A stretch of DNA of 64,000 nt, from the NCBI GenBank assembly GCA_031367895.1, contig JANLQP010000242.1, positions 10,871 through 74,870 of the forward strand, in the 5' to 3' direction. Both the position numbers and the translations under genes were made by a program. Source of the stretch: Ga0077555 sp031367895. GTDB lineage: Bacteria; Pseudomonadota; Alphaproteobacteria; Rhizobiales; Hyphomicrobiaceae. The notes under the pieces were generated by a model, which was not told where the DNA came from, did no database searches, and was given only the letters and a program-made list of their open reading frames with translations. Shown here piece after piece: positions 48,874 through 58,633 of the stretch (positions within the stretch are counted from its first letter, which is position 1; each line of letters starts with the position of its first letter).

Positions 48874-49937
48874 ACCCGTAGTGTATCCAGGATGTGCCGC
48901 AAGCGGTCGGAGTAGGTATGTCGTCCGCCGACGACATGGCTGTGCGCCGCAGCTGCCATTCGTGCCCGCTCGGCCGGTCGTGCGAGCGCCCATTGGGCTT
49001 TTTCGGCGGCCATTTCGGGCGTCGCGAAGTAGAGGACACAGCGACCTTCCTCTCCGAACATTTCCCTATGGTCCTGCGTGTCCTCTGCGAGCATGAAACC
49101 GCCAATCGCCGGGATTTCGTAGGAACGCATCACGTGGCCGTCACGGTTGGCCCGCCGCACGAGGCAAAGATTGACGGCTGCCGATCCCGTCGCGAGCCGC
49201 ACCTCATCGGGAGCCAACAGTCCTCGATCCAATGTGCGCAAATCTGTGTACTGTTCCCAGTAACCCCCAACGAGCGTCGGCGTTGGCCCCCTCGCTATGA
49301 ACGCCCGCATGAAACGGGCGCGATCGTCGTCCGCGCCACCGACGAACAGAACTTGCGGACCGCCTTTCGCACTCAATTCCACGGGCTTGAACAACGTCGC
49401 GTCGTACCCGAAGGGCAGGTGGCGCACGTCGCGGCATCCGAGGCCCGCGAAGTCCGCCATGTTGGCCCGCCGCGGTGTGAAGACGACATCAAATTCCTTG
49501 AGTGCCTCGATATGCCGTCGCGCGTAGTGCGCCGGATTCCACGGGTCGTCCGTTGAAAACAGGGCGCACAGAACGCCGTGACGCCGCAACGCGCTGATCG
49601 CAGCAGCAGTCAGCGGAGCGCTTCCTGTCGCCAACAGCATTACCGCCCCTGACGGCAGCCGGCAGCAATCCGCCACGACATCGCGCGAGAACTGCCCCAG
49701 ATGTAATGGGCGGCGGCCAGCGAGGCGCCACGCGGCTGCGCGCAGTAGGCGTGGACCGGCAAATGCTGCCCGCACGTCAAAAAAGCGTGTTTGCAGTCCA
49801 AGCTGCCGCGCCGCCCTGGTCAGGCTCTCACCGACATGCGTCCCACCGGCGATGCCGACGATGGCAAGTGCGCAGCTGTTGGGGCGATCTCCTGCAATCA
49901 CGGCCTCATGTCCATCGCCCGTCACCCCGTCAGCCAT
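48870..49937 (-). CDS. CgeB-like glycosyltransferase (Glyco_trans_1_2)
   Basis: A protein of 355 residues from the ATG at 49937. The central part (STDDPWNPAHYARRHIEALKEFDVVFTPRRANMADFAGLGCRDVRHLPFGYDATLFKP) and C-terminal RSYEIPAIGGFMLAEDTQDHREMFGEEGRCVLYFATPEEMA-type block match CgeB-family GT-B enzymes. It overlaps both neighbours, so it is part of one long co-translated operon. Confidence 0.82.
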   Translation of the reverse strand: MADGVTGDGHEAVIAGDRPNSCALAIVGIAGGTHVGESLTRAARQLGLQTRFFDVRAAFAGPRLLRAAAWRLAGRRPLHLGQFSRDVVADCCRLPSGAVMLLATGSAPLTAAAISALRRHGVLCALFSTDDPWNPAHYARRHIEALKEFDVVFTPRRANMADFAGLGCRDVRHLPFGYDATLFKPVELSAKGGPQVLFVGGADDDRARFMRAFIARGPTPTLVGGYWEQYTDLRTLDRGLLAPDEVRLATGSAAVNLCLVRRANRDGHVMRSYEIPAIGGFMLAEDTQDHREMFGEEGRCVLYFATPEMAAEKAQWALARPAERARMAAAAHSHVVGGRHTYSDRLRHILDTLRV

Positions 49938-51180
49938 CGGAACGCCTGCCGACCGTTTGATCCAGCGCCGCAAGTAACCCCTGCCGGCATTCTTCATAGC
50001 TCCATCGCGACACGATCTCGCGGCTGGCCTGCCCCATGCACGATCGCAGTTCGTCGGACTGCAGTAGTGGGGCCAGGGCACTTGCCAATCCCACGATGTC
50101 GCCTGCCCGAATCGACGCGCCGTTGACGCCCTCCCGAACGAGATCCGGTCCGCAGCCGACCTCCCGTGATGCGACGATCGGCAAGCCAGCGCACATCGCC
50201 TCGTTGATTGCCAAGCCCCACGGTTCATCCGACGACGGCAATACGAAGACGTCGGACGCTGAGTAAACCTGCGGCAACCGGCTCTGGTTGACGAACCCGG
50301 CGAAATGGATGCTTTCGAGCCCGAGCCCCGTGGCGAGCGCACGAAGTTCCGCATCCATTTCGCCGGATCCGACCATCACGACCTGAAACGCATGTCCCCT
50401 CTCTTCCAGACGGCGCGCGGCACGGATCAGATCGTCGGGTCGTTTGCGCCGTTGGAATTTCGCCACGTAGAGGATAATTGGCCTGATGTCATCGACGCCA
50501 AGCTCGCGGCGGACCTCCCGGCGTGCGTCGGCGTCGAGTTTCGCACCGGCTATGAAACGCGCATTGTCGATCGTGTACGGCATTGAAAAGATGCGGGGCT
50601 CCGCAACCCCCATGGCACGGTAGAACGCCGCATTCGCCGTGCCGATTGCCAGCACGCCCGCGATACTCCGATAGAGCCCACCCATGAGTGGCCGGCGCAG
50701 CACTGCTTTGACGCCGCCGCGCACGAGCCCCAGATGCGTTTCGCCGCGCATAAAGACCGGCGTCCGAACGCTTTTCGCAGCTGCGATTGCGAGCACATGT
50801 GCGGCGGGTGTGTGGCCGTGCACGATCAGGGCATCGAATTGGCCGCGCCGAACCTCGCCCCAGATGCCGGGAGCAAACACCGAGAAGAAACCACCCGGCT
50901 CTCCGCGTTGCGATGCCCCTGCGACGAAGCGGGCATCGTACCCATTCAACATGTCCACGTCCCATCTGACGACCCGCCCGAAAGCGCGATCCGTTGCCCC
51001 ACGCACGGAGAAGTCGGAAAGATAGAGCGCGCTCACCTGCAGGTCGCCCGACGCATCGAGCATCCGATACAGCGGTGCGAAATATTGGATTGGATGTGTA
51101 TTGATGAAGGCAACGCGATAAGGTCTGGCGCGGCGAGCAGCAGTGATTGCTTCTGGGTCAGCCCTCACGTCCGGCACCAT
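49930..51180 (-). CDS. Glycosyltransferase family 4
   Basis: A protein of 416 residues. RVAFINTHPIQYFAPLYRML at the N-terminus, IILYVAKFQRRKRPDDLIRAARRL and VYSASDVFVLPSSDEPWGLAINEAMCAGLPIVAS near the C-terminus give a complete GT4 with the EX7E motif. It overlaps its neighbours by 8 and 16 bases. Confidence 0.9.
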   Translation of the reverse strand: MVPDVRADPEAITAARRARPYRVAFINTHPIQYFAPLYRMLDASGDLQVSALYLSDFSVRGATDRAFGRVVRWDVDMLNGYDARFVAGASQRGEPGGFFSVFAPGIWGEVRRGQFDALIVHGHTPAAHVLAIAAAKSVRTPVFMRGETHLGLVRGGVKAVLRRPLMGGLYRSIAGVLAIGTANAAFYRAMGVAEPRIFSMPYTIDNARFIAGAKLDADARREVRRELGVDDIRPIILYVAKFQRRKRPDDLIRAARRLEERGHAFQVVMVGSGEMDAELRALATGLGLESIHFAGFVNQSRLPQVYSASDVFVLPSSDEPWGLAINEAMCAGLPIVASREVGCGPDLVREGVNGASIRAGDIVGLASALAPLLQSDELRSCMGQASREIVSRWSYEECRQGLLAALDQTVGRRSDG

Positions 51181-52316
51181 GACACCATTTCCTCGGCGAC
51201 CGACCGGAAGTGTTCGTCATAATTCCACTCCGCCGCGATCTTTGCGCGGTTCCGGCGCGCCATTCGCTCCCGTAGCTGCGGATCCTCCAGGAGCTGCGCA
51301 ATGGCGCCCACAACCGAGCCGACGTCTGCCGGATCACATGCGAGTGCGTGTCCGGGCGCGACGAACATCCCGCGCCAATCCGGCAGATTGCTGACGATCG
51401 GAACGGGGCCGGCGGCCATGTAGTCGAACGCCTTGTTGGATGCCCCCGTCATGTTGCGCATGTTGACGTCGCCACCTGTCGCCGGCATCAGCGCGAGACC
51501 AACGTGCGCCTGGGAGGCTGCTGCCAAGACTTCATCACGCCCCATCATGCCGAGCTGGCGCACGATTTGCCGGTTTGCGCGCGATCCCCACTCTTGCAGT
51601 TCGGCAGCGTAGCCTTCAGTCCCGGCAACCTCGTAGCCCGCAAGATGCAATTCGACCCGTCCCTCGAACCGCATGACCGCATCGACGACAGTGCGCGGGA
51701 CACGGGCCGGTGTCAGTGTGCCATGGTAATAGAGGACCAGCGGTGCCTCCGGGCGCTCGCACGCGGCCTGCATCTCCGCCCGACGCGGCACATTCCAGAC
51801 GATCCGCAGCCGTTCCGTCGGAAATCCGATATCGGCCTGTGCCAGCCGCCCGCGTTCCGCATTCGGTAGAATGACCAGATCCGCCTGCCGCGCCGCCGTC
51901 CGCCGCAGCTTACTCGTTATCGATCGCGCGCCTGGCTCGGGGCTGTCGTGCTCGTGATAAATCAGCCTTGCGCCCGACGCGCGCGCGGCAATGACTCCCG
52001 CCCCGCCACCGAGTGGATCAGACGCATAGACGACGTCGACGCGGAGTTTGTGCGCCAACCAGATCGCCTCCCACGTGTAGCGCGCATAGTCCGCCTTCGA
52101 CATCACGTGCGTTGGCCGTTCGCGAAATCGGTGCAGGGCAATGCGCGGATGCGTTGGGAACGTCATGATTTTCCCCGCGATCGGCGCCGTAATTACAGTC
52201 ACCTGCCAACCCGCTTCAGCCAACAGCATCGCGGCATGGATGATGGGCGGATACGCCTCCGCCATCGTGGCCTGCACGAAAAGAACGCGAGGCTCTGCGA
52301 TGCCTCGCACTCTCAA
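51165..52316 (-). CDS. Glycosyltransferase family 4-like
   Basis: A protein of 383 residues. RVLFVQATMAEAYPPIIHAAMLLAEAGWQVTVITAP, then VVYASDPLGGGAGVIAARASGARLIYHEHDSPEPG, and a C-terminal GAHVGLALMP-type segment with SNKAFDYMAAGPVPIVSNLPDWRGMF, which is the donor-binding end of GT-B proteins. The 16-base overlap with the next gene indicates coupled translation. Confidence 0.85.
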   Translation of the reverse strand: MRVRGIAEPRVLFVQATMAEAYPPIIHAAMLLAEAGWQVTVITAPIAGKIMTFPTHPRIALHRFRERPTHVMSKADYARYTWEAIWLAHKLRVDVVYASDPLGGGAGVIAARASGARLIYHEHDSPEPGARSITSKLRRTAARQADLVILPNAERGRLAQADIGFPTERLRIVWNVPRRAEMQAACERPEAPLVLYYHGTLTPARVPRTVVDAVMRFEGRVELHLAGYEVAGTEGYAAELQEWGSRANRQIVRQLGMMGRDEVLAAASQAHVGLALMPATGGDVNMRNMTGASNKAFDYMAAGPVPIVSNLPDWRGMFVAPGHALACDPADVGSVVGAIAQLLEDPQLRERMARRNRAKIAAEWNYDEHFRSVAEEMVSWCRT

Positions 52317-53653
52317 TCGGCGCTCGCGGGCATATGAGATTGCGCCAAGACCCGCGCATAGATTCCGGCCATGTCACGGGCGACGTCACGCATCGTGCGC
52401 GGCGGTTGGATACCACGGCGCAACACCTCGATCCGCCCCCGATCGGCACTGACCGCGGCAATCTCGCGCGACCAGGCTCCGACGTCGTCGGACGGAACCA
52501 GCACGCCGTCGATCCCATCGCGAACCAGTTCCGCGATCCCACCGAGCCGCGCCCCGAGAACCGGTACCCCCGCCGCAAACGCCTCCAGCACGACGAGGGG
52601 GCCCGTCTCCAGCCAGCGCGACGGCACCGCGATCATGTCGTATTCGGCCATGCGCGTGACAACCGCGTCTGCCGGCAGGGCATTTCGGATCGAAATCCGC
52701 GCGTCGCCGGATACTCTTGCAGTGAGCCGTTCAAACGGCGAGTTATTGTCACCCTGGCGCACGGCGTAGATGTCGAGTCGCGCGAGCACTTCGGGGTGCT
52801 GCAGGAGGGCGTCGACAAGCAGATCCGGTCCCTTGGCATGATCGACCCGGCCGAAATACGCGAGGCGCAAAGGCCCGTCCGGAGACCGTTCCGAGCCCCT
52901 CACGCCGGCAGTCGGCACTGCATCAACGCCTTGCCGCGATAGTGTCAGCTTCGCCGCTGGCACTCCGTTGCGTTGCAGGACGTCGAACACCCATTGGCAA
53001 ACAGCAACGACATGATCGGCCGTCCTCATCAACACGTGAAATCGCTCCTGCGCTGCTGCCAAGTAGCCGGGGACAGCGACGGCTGCAAGAGTCCGGCCGT
53101 GCCTCACATGCCGTGCTGCAACCGCACTGAATGGTCCAACTACCCGCGCTATCCCAGCCGCTACAGCCTTCGGAACTCCATGGCTCGTCAACAAGCAGGC
53201 CGCGCACCGATGCGCATGCAGCGTGCCATCACACGGTTCCGTTCCATAAAGCAGCATTGTGCCGCGCGCACACGACACTGTCGGCGTGTGATACGTGACA
53301 ACGACCTTCGCCCCGGCCATGTGCGCAATGTCGGCCAACCGCTCCGAAACCGCTGACGTCCGCGCATGCAGATGCACGAGTTGCGGCCGCACCCTGCTGA
53401 CTATGTCGCAAAACCCATCTGCAGCGATCTCGTCCGGCATGCCGTAAGCCAAGTCACGCCGCGGCCGCAGGTCGGTCGCGAAACGGTAGACGTCGATCCC
53501 GTCGGCGACATACGTCGACGCAACCGGCGCTGGCGCGGCAACCGCAGAGCCATAGCCAACGCGCGCCAACTCCCGGACGAGCCCGCGCACATACACTTCC
53601 GTTCCCCCGCACGGGTCCGGGAAATAGGTGTAGGGCACGTGCAATATGCGCAC
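52313..53653 (-). CDS. Glycosyltransferase family 4
   Basis: A protein of 446 residues from a GTG at 53653 that overlaps the upstream stop (TAGTG). It begins at RILHVPYTYFPDPCGGTEVYVRGLVRELARVGY, the GT4 start. Later blocks LAYFGRVDHAKGPDLLVDALL and AEYDMIAVPSRWLETGPLVVLEAFAAGVPVLGARLGGIAELV are donor-binding. The frame open upstream to 53845 is not coding. An insertion of Cys-rich sequence (CRGT... CDGTLHAHRCAACLL) near residues 170-200 is typical of a subgroup. Confidence 0.88.
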   Translation of the reverse strand: MRILHVPYTYFPDPCGGTEVYVRGLVRELARVGYGSAVAAPAPVASTYVADGIDVYRFATDLRPRRDLAYGMPDEIAADGFCDIVSRVRPQLVHLHARTSAVSERLADIAHMAGAKVVVTYHTPTVSCARGTMLLYGTEPCDGTLHAHRCAACLLTSHGVPKAVAAGIARVVGPFSAVAARHVRHGRTLAAVAVPGYLAAAQERFHVLMRTADHVVAVCQWVFDVLQRNGVPAAKLTLSRQGVDAVPTAGVRGSERSPDGPLRLAYFGRVDHAKGPDLLVDALLQHPEVLARLDIYAVRQGDNNSPFERLTARVSGDARISIRNALPADAVVTRMAEYDMIAVPSRWLETGPLVVLEAFAAGVPVLGARLGGIAELVRDGIDGVLVPSDDVGAWSREIAAVSADRGRIEVLRRGIQPPRTMRDVARDMAGIYARVLAQSHMPASAD

Positions 53654-54630
53654 TATTTGCCGGCTCCCGTTGACGTCCTGTCGGCCTGTCCGAGGAACCG
53701 CAGCCAGGAGCCGACGCTCCGAGTCGTTGTCATCGCGGTGCTTGCCAACGATACACCGAGCGTGCGCACGAGGGGCGCCGCAATGCGATTGTGCCGCGAC
53801 AAGACCGCGCCCAGACGGTGCAAGGACGCGAAGGCATCCGTGCACAGTGGGCTATTCGCATAAAGCAAACCAGCCGCTGCGCAATTGTAGACGCCAGCAA
53901 TCGCCTGTTGCCGCGCGTCATCGAACGTCCCTGACGCGCGCCAGAGTGCCTCGATCTGCTGCCCGTTCAACAGAATATCTGTCGCGAACTGCTCTGGATT
54001 ACGTCGCGACAGACTGCCAGGCGCTATCCGATAGCGGGCTCCAACGTGCGCAGCATGAGCGAACCGTGCCCCGAGAAACGCCGCGTCGAAAAGAAAACGC
54101 GCATCTTGGATGACCGGGAGATCCGCCCGGAAGCCGCCAATGGCTTCGACGATCGAGCGGCGATATAGAATTGCCGCAGTTGTGGCCCAAACGCCGTTCG
54201 CTATTGCGAGTTCGGCATCCTGTTGCAACGCCGTCCAATCGACCGAGCGCCGTGAGCCTTCGATCGTCTCACCCGTTGCATCGATCTCCTCCCAGTCGGA
54301 AATCACAACGTCAGCCCCGGCAAGCTCAGCCTTGGCGAGCCGCTTTTCAACGGTTCCGGGTCGCAGAACATCGTCTGCATCGAGGAAAATGATCCAGTCC
54401 CCACGGCTCTCGTGTATGCCGCGGTTTCGGGCCGCCGAAACGCCGCGGTTCGAGCCGCTGAGGACCCGCACGTTGGGCCCGAACGTTCGTGCAATGTCCA
54501 GAGAGTTATCGGTCGAGCCGTCATCGATCACGATCGTTTCGATTGTCGATGCCGACGCTTCAGTAGATCTCAGCGCTTCCGCGATCGTCTTCTCGGCGTT
54601 GAAACACGGAATGATGATGGAAAGGATCAC
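53653..54630 (-). CDS. Glycosyltransferase family 2
   Basis: A protein of 325 residues, GTG start. SIIIPCFNAEKTIAEALRST, VIDDGSTDNSLDIA, SGSNRGVSAARNRGIHESRGDWIIFLDADDVLRPG (DXD) are a textbook GT-A core. The start overlaps nothing; the next gene upstream ends 3 bases away. The donor is not known. Confidence 0.92.
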   Translation of the reverse strand: MILSIIIPCFNAEKTIAEALRSTEASASTIETIVIDDGSTDNSLDIARTFGPNVRVLSGSNRGVSAARNRGIHESRGDWIIFLDADDVLRPGTVEKRLAKAELAGADVVISDWEEIDATGETIEGSRRSVDWTALQQDAELAIANGVWATTAAILYRRSIVEAIGGFRADLPVIQDARFLFDAAFLGARFAHAAHVGARYRIAPGSLSRRNPEQFATDILLNGQQIEALWRASGTFDDARQQAIAGVYNCAAAGLLYANSPLCTDAFASLHRLGAVLSRHNRIAAPLVRTLGVSLASTAMTTTRSVGSWLRFLGQADRTSTGAGK

Positions 54631-54633
54631 GAA

Positions 54634-55689
54634 CTAGGCACCTTGGCTTGGTGCAGGCCTTGGTTTGCACTTTGGAGTACGGATCAACTGTTGCACGATC
54701 CGCAGCCAACGCCGTGTCATGACAACAGGTGGCCAGTGCAGGGCTGCCCTTGCGACGCATCCGCACGCCAGAGTTCGTTGCCTGGTCGCCATTGCTTCGA
54801 TGGCGAACCCGCACCACGCCTTGCACCGGGCGCGTTGCAAATTTGCGCGGAGTTGGAGCTGCCTCAGGAACGACAAGTCACCGCTGTAGCGATCGAGCAA
54901 TTGCTGATATTCGTCGAGCACCTGCACCGGATACGCAAATGTCTTTGCTGTCTTGTGGACGCGCATGATTGAAAGTTTTGAGTGACCGATCTGCAATCGA
55001 TATTTGCGGGACAAGCGCAACCAGAGATCCAGATCCATCGTCATGTGCAGCGACTCATCGAGCGCACCGACGTCACGGAGCGCGTCGATCCCGACAAAGA
55101 CCGATGGCTGTGCCAGAAATAACTCAGGATACTGCAAGAGCTCTTCGAAACTGGCTGGTAGGATGTCGACGGCCCATACGTGCTTGTCCAGCGTTGCATC
55201 GCAATACGCGGCGGCTGCCGCGAAAAACAATGTCCTGATTGTGTGAAGGTCTTGAGCAGCAACGTTATACAGGGCACCAGCCAGATAGATGTCGTCTGAG
55301 TTGAGCCAGCCAACGACCTCTCCCGTGGCACGGGAAACTCCGTTGTTGATCGCGTGCGATTGCCCTCGGTCCTTCTCGCTGACCCAATACGCGAGCCACC
55401 GTTCGTACTTGCGGATGATTGCAACGCTTTCGTCGGTGCTGCCGCCGTCCATGACGATGTATTCGACGTCCGGATAGCCCTGCAGCAGCACGGAGCGAAT
55501 GGTCTCCTCGATGTATTCGCCCTGGTTGTAGGAGGGCGTCACGATCGAGATGCGCGGCCACGGCGAGCCATCCTGCCGCACCGCCGGCAAAGGCGGCGTC
55601 GTCTCCGTCCACGGCCAGCCCAACCGGCCCAGTGGCGGCGGCGGGAGATCGGCGAGGGTGGGGGAACTCAAAGCTTCGCTCGCACCCAA
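54634..55689 (-). CDS. Glycosyltransferase family 2
   Basis: A protein of 351 residues; the first possible start is TTG at 55689, within the end of the upstream gene. ISIVTPSYNQGEYIEETIRSVLLQGYPDVEYIVMDGGSTDESVAIIRKYERWLAYWVSEKDRGQSHAINNGVSRATGEVVGWLNSDDIY is the GT2 WcaA-like pattern with DD in NSDD. The C-terminal half is helical, typical of EPS loci. Confidence 0.88.
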   Translation of the reverse strand: MGASEALSSPTLADLPPPPLGRLGWPWTETTPPLPAVRQDGSPWPRISIVTPSYNQGEYIEETIRSVLLQGYPDVEYIVMDGGSTDESVAIIRKYERWLAYWVSEKDRGQSHAINNGVSRATGEVVGWLNSDDIYLAGALYNVAAQDLHTIRTLFFAAAAAYCDATLDKHVWAVDILPASFEELLQYPELFLAQPSVFVGIDALRDVGALDESLHMTMDLDLWLRLSRKYRLQIGHSKLSIMRVHKTAKTFAYPVQVLDEYQQLLDRYSGDLSFLRQLQLRANLQRARCKAWCGFAIEAMATRQRTLACGCVARAALHWPPVVMTRRWLRIVQQLIRTPKCKPRPAPSQGA

Positions 55690-56534
55690 GGACGCCTCTT
55701 TGCGCCAGACCCATTCCCCAGATGCTCAAGTGGCGCGTCATTCCGGAGGCACGGCATGACGTAAAGCCCACCACCGGCGTCGCGAACTGCAGCGTGAAAC
55801 ACAACATGCTCACAGACGGTCCGTCCAGCAGGGTCACGGCTACCATACCAACTGGCGGCGAGCGCAGAAACCCTATAGACCGCAAATCCTCCAAATGCCG
55901 AGTTTACCGCAATTGGGCTCTCCGAAGGATCAATGTATACTTGCTTGCAGTGCACATATCGCTGAATGCGACTGGGTGAGTATTGCAATCTCAGCAGGCG
56001 CCACAGTCTGCCGCCCGCGACCTCCGCCCACGCGTCCGTCGGACACCAAGTATCATGGCGCAGCGCAGAGACGTCATAAAACCCCCCGTCCTGACACGGA
56101 AACAACCCGGCCCAGTCGCTCGGCGCCTGCTCGATGGCGTCGACCAGACATGCCCCGGATGGCCCATGCCTGTTCGGACCATCCATGTCAGCGACAATAA
56201 GAAAATCAATCTTCGATCCACTCTCGGTCAGTTCATTCAGATGCAGTAAATAAGAATTCCGCGCGAACGCCAGCCGGTCGATCTTGTTGTTGATCGCCCC
56301 AGCTGCGCCGTCCACGACGATCACCTTTGCCACATCCTCTTTTCCAATGAGCCAGCGGCGCAATATGTCAGTCGTCGAGTCACTGTTATCGTTCGTCACG
56401 AACACGTAGCGCGCGCTCGGAAAGCAGTTGCCCCAAATCGTAATATTCGCGAGAGTATCGCTGAGTGTGCTCATACAGTCGCGTGCAACCCCGCAAATCA
56501 GCACGCTACTTGGGGCACCGGAGGAGCTCGTCAC
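55668..56534 (-). CDS. Glycosyltransferase-like protein of an unusual family
   Basis: A protein of 288 residues. It lacks the usual GT2 opening; instead ICGVARDCMSTLSDTLANITIWGNCFPSARYVFVTNDNSDSTTDILRRW and later KIDFLIVADMDGPNRHG (DxD-like) resemble the CAP59/CMT1 mannosyltransferase type of GT-A fold. Eukaryote-like members of this group are rare in bacteria. Its stop overlaps the next gene by 22 bases. Sure that it is in the operon, less sure of the family. Confidence 0.6.
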   Translation of the reverse strand: MTSSSGAPSSVLICGVARDCMSTLSDTLANITIWGNCFPSARYVFVTNDNSDSTTDILRRWLIGKEDVAKVIVVDGAAGAINNKIDRLAFARNSYLLHLNELTESGSKIDFLIVADMDGPNRHGPSGACLVDAIEQAPSDWAGLFPCQDGGFYDVSALRHDTWCPTDAWAEVAGGRLWRLLRLQYSPSRIQRYVHCKQVYIDPSESPIAVNSAFGGFAVYRVSALAASWYGSRDPAGRTVCEHVVFHAAVRDAGGGLYVMPCLRNDAPLEHLGNGSGAKRRPWVRAKL

Positions 56535-57457
56535 GTCTGCACCCCCTGTCGCATTTCAGAGAACATGCGGAAGCCTTCGAGGCGTCCGTCAATGTGTGAA
56601 CGGTGGAAGGCCATCGACCTTCGACCGTGCTGACACAGCACCAGGAGTTCGCGCACCTTGCGTCGAAACTTGCTCCGCGGCAGATGAAGCGATTGCCCGC
56701 GCACCGCATCAAGCAACGCTTTCGAGCAAGCATCGCCCTTGATGAGCCGCAGCAGATAATCCTCGGTCAGGCGACTGGCTGGTATAAGGTGGCGCATCGA
56801 GAGCTGCGGAAACACGCCCACTCCGAGACCGGCTTCCAAAACACACCCCACAAGATCGGTATCACCGTTCGACATCAGGTTTAGACCAGTACGATCCAGC
56901 TTGCGACGCAAGGGCTCTGATTTCACTATCTCTGCGTAGACTCTTCCGATATTCGACCTAATACACAGTCCTGCTCCTACAGGTCGGCTCTCCCAATCAT
57001 CCGGATTGTTCGACCATCGTGCGGCTGTACACGGCCTGATTGCCAGATATCCCCAATATGCCTTCGTCCACTCCGCCGGCTCCACCTCGAACTCGCCTTC
57101 GACATGCCCGCCCCAGGCACCGAGGATCGGCCACGTTTGCCCGATCTCGACCGCTGTCGCCAGATAATGAACATCGAGCACGTTGTCATCATCGACGAAA
57201 ATCACGACGTCCGCCTTTGACTCCCCGATGCCCCGGAGGCGTGCCGGGGTCAAGCCCAACTCGTCCTCTCGCACGTGGCGTCCGGACGGATGCCAGCTGA
57301 TGTCGAACCGACCCGCAAGCGGCTCCGTCGACGCGTTGTCGATCACCAGCAATTCCCACTCGGCAAGCGGTAATGTCTGCGCGTGCAACGCATCCAACAC
57401 CCGCGTCAGGTACGCGGGGCGCGGGTTGTGGGCGCAGATGATGATGCTGGCTTGCAT
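56531..57457 (-). CDS. Glycosyltransferase family 2
   Basis: A protein of 308 residues from the ATG at 57457. QASIIICAHNPRPAYLTRVLDALHAQTLPLAEWELLVIDNAS and KADVVIFVDDDNVLDVHYLA (DDD) are GT2 hallmarks. The later GYLAIRPCTAARWSNNPDDWESRPVGAGLCIRSN block resembles the ExoO/GtrB-like acceptors subgroup. It follows the methyltransferase gene by 4 bases. Confidence 0.88.
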   Translation of the reverse strand: MQASIIICAHNPRPAYLTRVLDALHAQTLPLAEWELLVIDNASTEPLAGRFDISWHPSGRHVREDELGLTPARLRGIGESKADVVIFVDDDNVLDVHYLATAVEIGQTWPILGAWGGHVEGEFEVEPAEWTKAYWGYLAIRPCTAARWSNNPDDWESRPVGAGLCIRSNIGRVYAEIVKSEPLRRKLDRTGLNLMSNGDTDLVGCVLEAGLGVGVFPQLSMRHLIPASRLTEDYLLRLIKGDACSKALLDAVRGQSLHLPRSKFRRKVRELLVLCQHGRRSMAFHRSHIDGRLEGFRMFSEMRQGVQT

Positions 57458-57461
57458 GAGT

Positions 57462-58061
57462 TCAGCTGACCCTGCGGATCCAGCCGAGACTGTCGACCAG
57501 GCCTTCCAGTCGCCAATGGCTTGACGCAAGAGCCTCCCCGATCACGACGCCAACGCCAGGGAATGCATCGGACACATCATGAAATGCAATCCGCCCACCG
57601 ATCGGCACCCATGCGCCAACGGTTTTCAAGTCCGCCCTCACTGCCATCTCGCTGTGGTCGCCATCAATGAAGACAAGATCGACGCGCGTTCCGCAGTCAG
57701 TGGGTTGCAAGCGCTCGCTGCGTTTCCTGACCGGCGTGATCATCGCTGTGAACCGCTCCGTATTGCGTCGAAATTCCGCGAAGGTATCCTTGACCCCATC
57801 CGGCATCGTCTCGTTGCTCCAGGTATCGACGCAGAACAGATGCCCGCCGCCGCGGTTGAGACCAGCGCACAGGAACAGCGCCGAGGAACCGATGTGCGAG
57901 CCGATTTCGAGGGCCGTGCCGCCTCTCGGCACGTGCGTTGCCAATTGAAACAGTTGGAACCTCTCGCGGCGCGTCGAATGGGAGAATACCTTCATGTGCT
58001 GCGAGAGCCCGTGCCGCATGACTTGCAATTGATCCAGATTATGCCGGAGCTGCGACAACAC
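57462..58061 (-). CDS. Class I SAM-dependent methyltransferase (Methyltransf_24-like)
   Basis: A protein of 199 residues, GTG start. ALEIGSHIGSSALFLCAGLNRGGGHLFCVDTW (motif I), VDLVFIDGDHSEMAVRADLKTVGAWVPIGGRIAFHDV give the cephalosporin-hydroxylase/Methyltransf_24 pattern. Probably methylates a sugar in the repeat unit or chain end; methylation is a common termination signal for ABC-exported chains recognised by Wzt-C. Confidence 0.82.
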   Translation of the reverse strand: MLSQLRHNLDQLQVMRHGLSQHMKVFSHSTRRERFQLFQLATHVPRGGTALEIGSHIGSSALFLCAGLNRGGGHLFCVDTWSNETMPDGVKDTFAEFRRNTERFTAMITPVRKRSERLQPTDCGTRVDLVFIDGDHSEMAVRADLKTVGAWVPIGGRIAFHDVSDAFPGVGVVIGEALASSHWRLEGLVDSLGWIRRVS

Positions 58062-58066
58062 GGTTT

Positions 58067-58633
58067 CTAACCTTCCTGCATTGCGCCGGCGGCCCGTTGC
58101 CCAACCACCCGCGCTGGCACGCCGGCGACAACCATCCTTGCGGCGATTGACTTCGTCACGACGGCACCTGCAGCAACAACTGCGCCATCTGCGATCCGAA
58201 CCCCATCGAGTATGCGGGCACCGGAGCCGATCCAGACGTCATTGCCGATCTGGATACCTTCGCTGGTCGCGCCTTGCTTCGCGATCGGCTTGTCGGGTTC
58301 GGAAAACCTGTGATTGCTCGGTATGATCGTCACGTGCGACGCGATCAAAACGTCGTCGCCGACGACCAGCCCCCCATGCCCGTAGAGGACCGAGTACGGC
58401 CCGACATAGACCCTTCGGCCCAAAGTAACGCTGCCGCCGTAGGGCGAAATGATCGCTCCATGCGAGACGCGCAAACCTTGTTCTGTTCTGACTGAGCCAC
58501 CTGTGTTGAACCCCTCCGCCGAAAAATCAAACCGAGCGCTCCAGGCAATGAATGCCGGGTCGATGATTTCGCAACTGTGTCGCAAGTTCAGCGAACACAC
58601 GCGGATCCGCTGCATCTTCGACCTAAACGACAA
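58067..58633 (-). CDS. Hexapeptide-repeat O-acetyltransferase (WbbJ/maltose acetyltransferase type)
   Basis: A protein of 188 residues from TTG 58633 (ATG at 58615 is an alternative). Left-handed beta-helix repeats (GAIISPYGGSVTLGRRVYVGPYSVLYGHGGLVVGDDVLIASHVTIIPSNHRF ... GIQIGNDVWIGSGARILDGVRIADGAVVAAGAVVTKSI) with catalytic His in SNHRF. It overlaps the Wzt gene end. It should O-acetylate a sugar of the polysaccharide. Confidence 0.9.
   Translation of the reverse strand: MSFRSKMQRIRVCSLNLRHSCEIIDPAFIAWSARFDFSAEGFNTGGSVRTEQGLRVSHGAIISPYGGSVTLGRRVYVGPYSVLYGHGGLVVGDDVLIASHVTIIPSNHRFSEPDKPIAKQGATSEGIQIGNDVWIGSGARILDGVRIADGAVVAAGAVVTKSIAARMVVAGVPARVVGQRAAGAMQEG

Noticed and set aside
49938..50354. 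N-terminal extension of the CgeB-like protein
   Set aside because: It is a shadow of the upstream GT4 gene; ATG 49937 begins the conserved domain.
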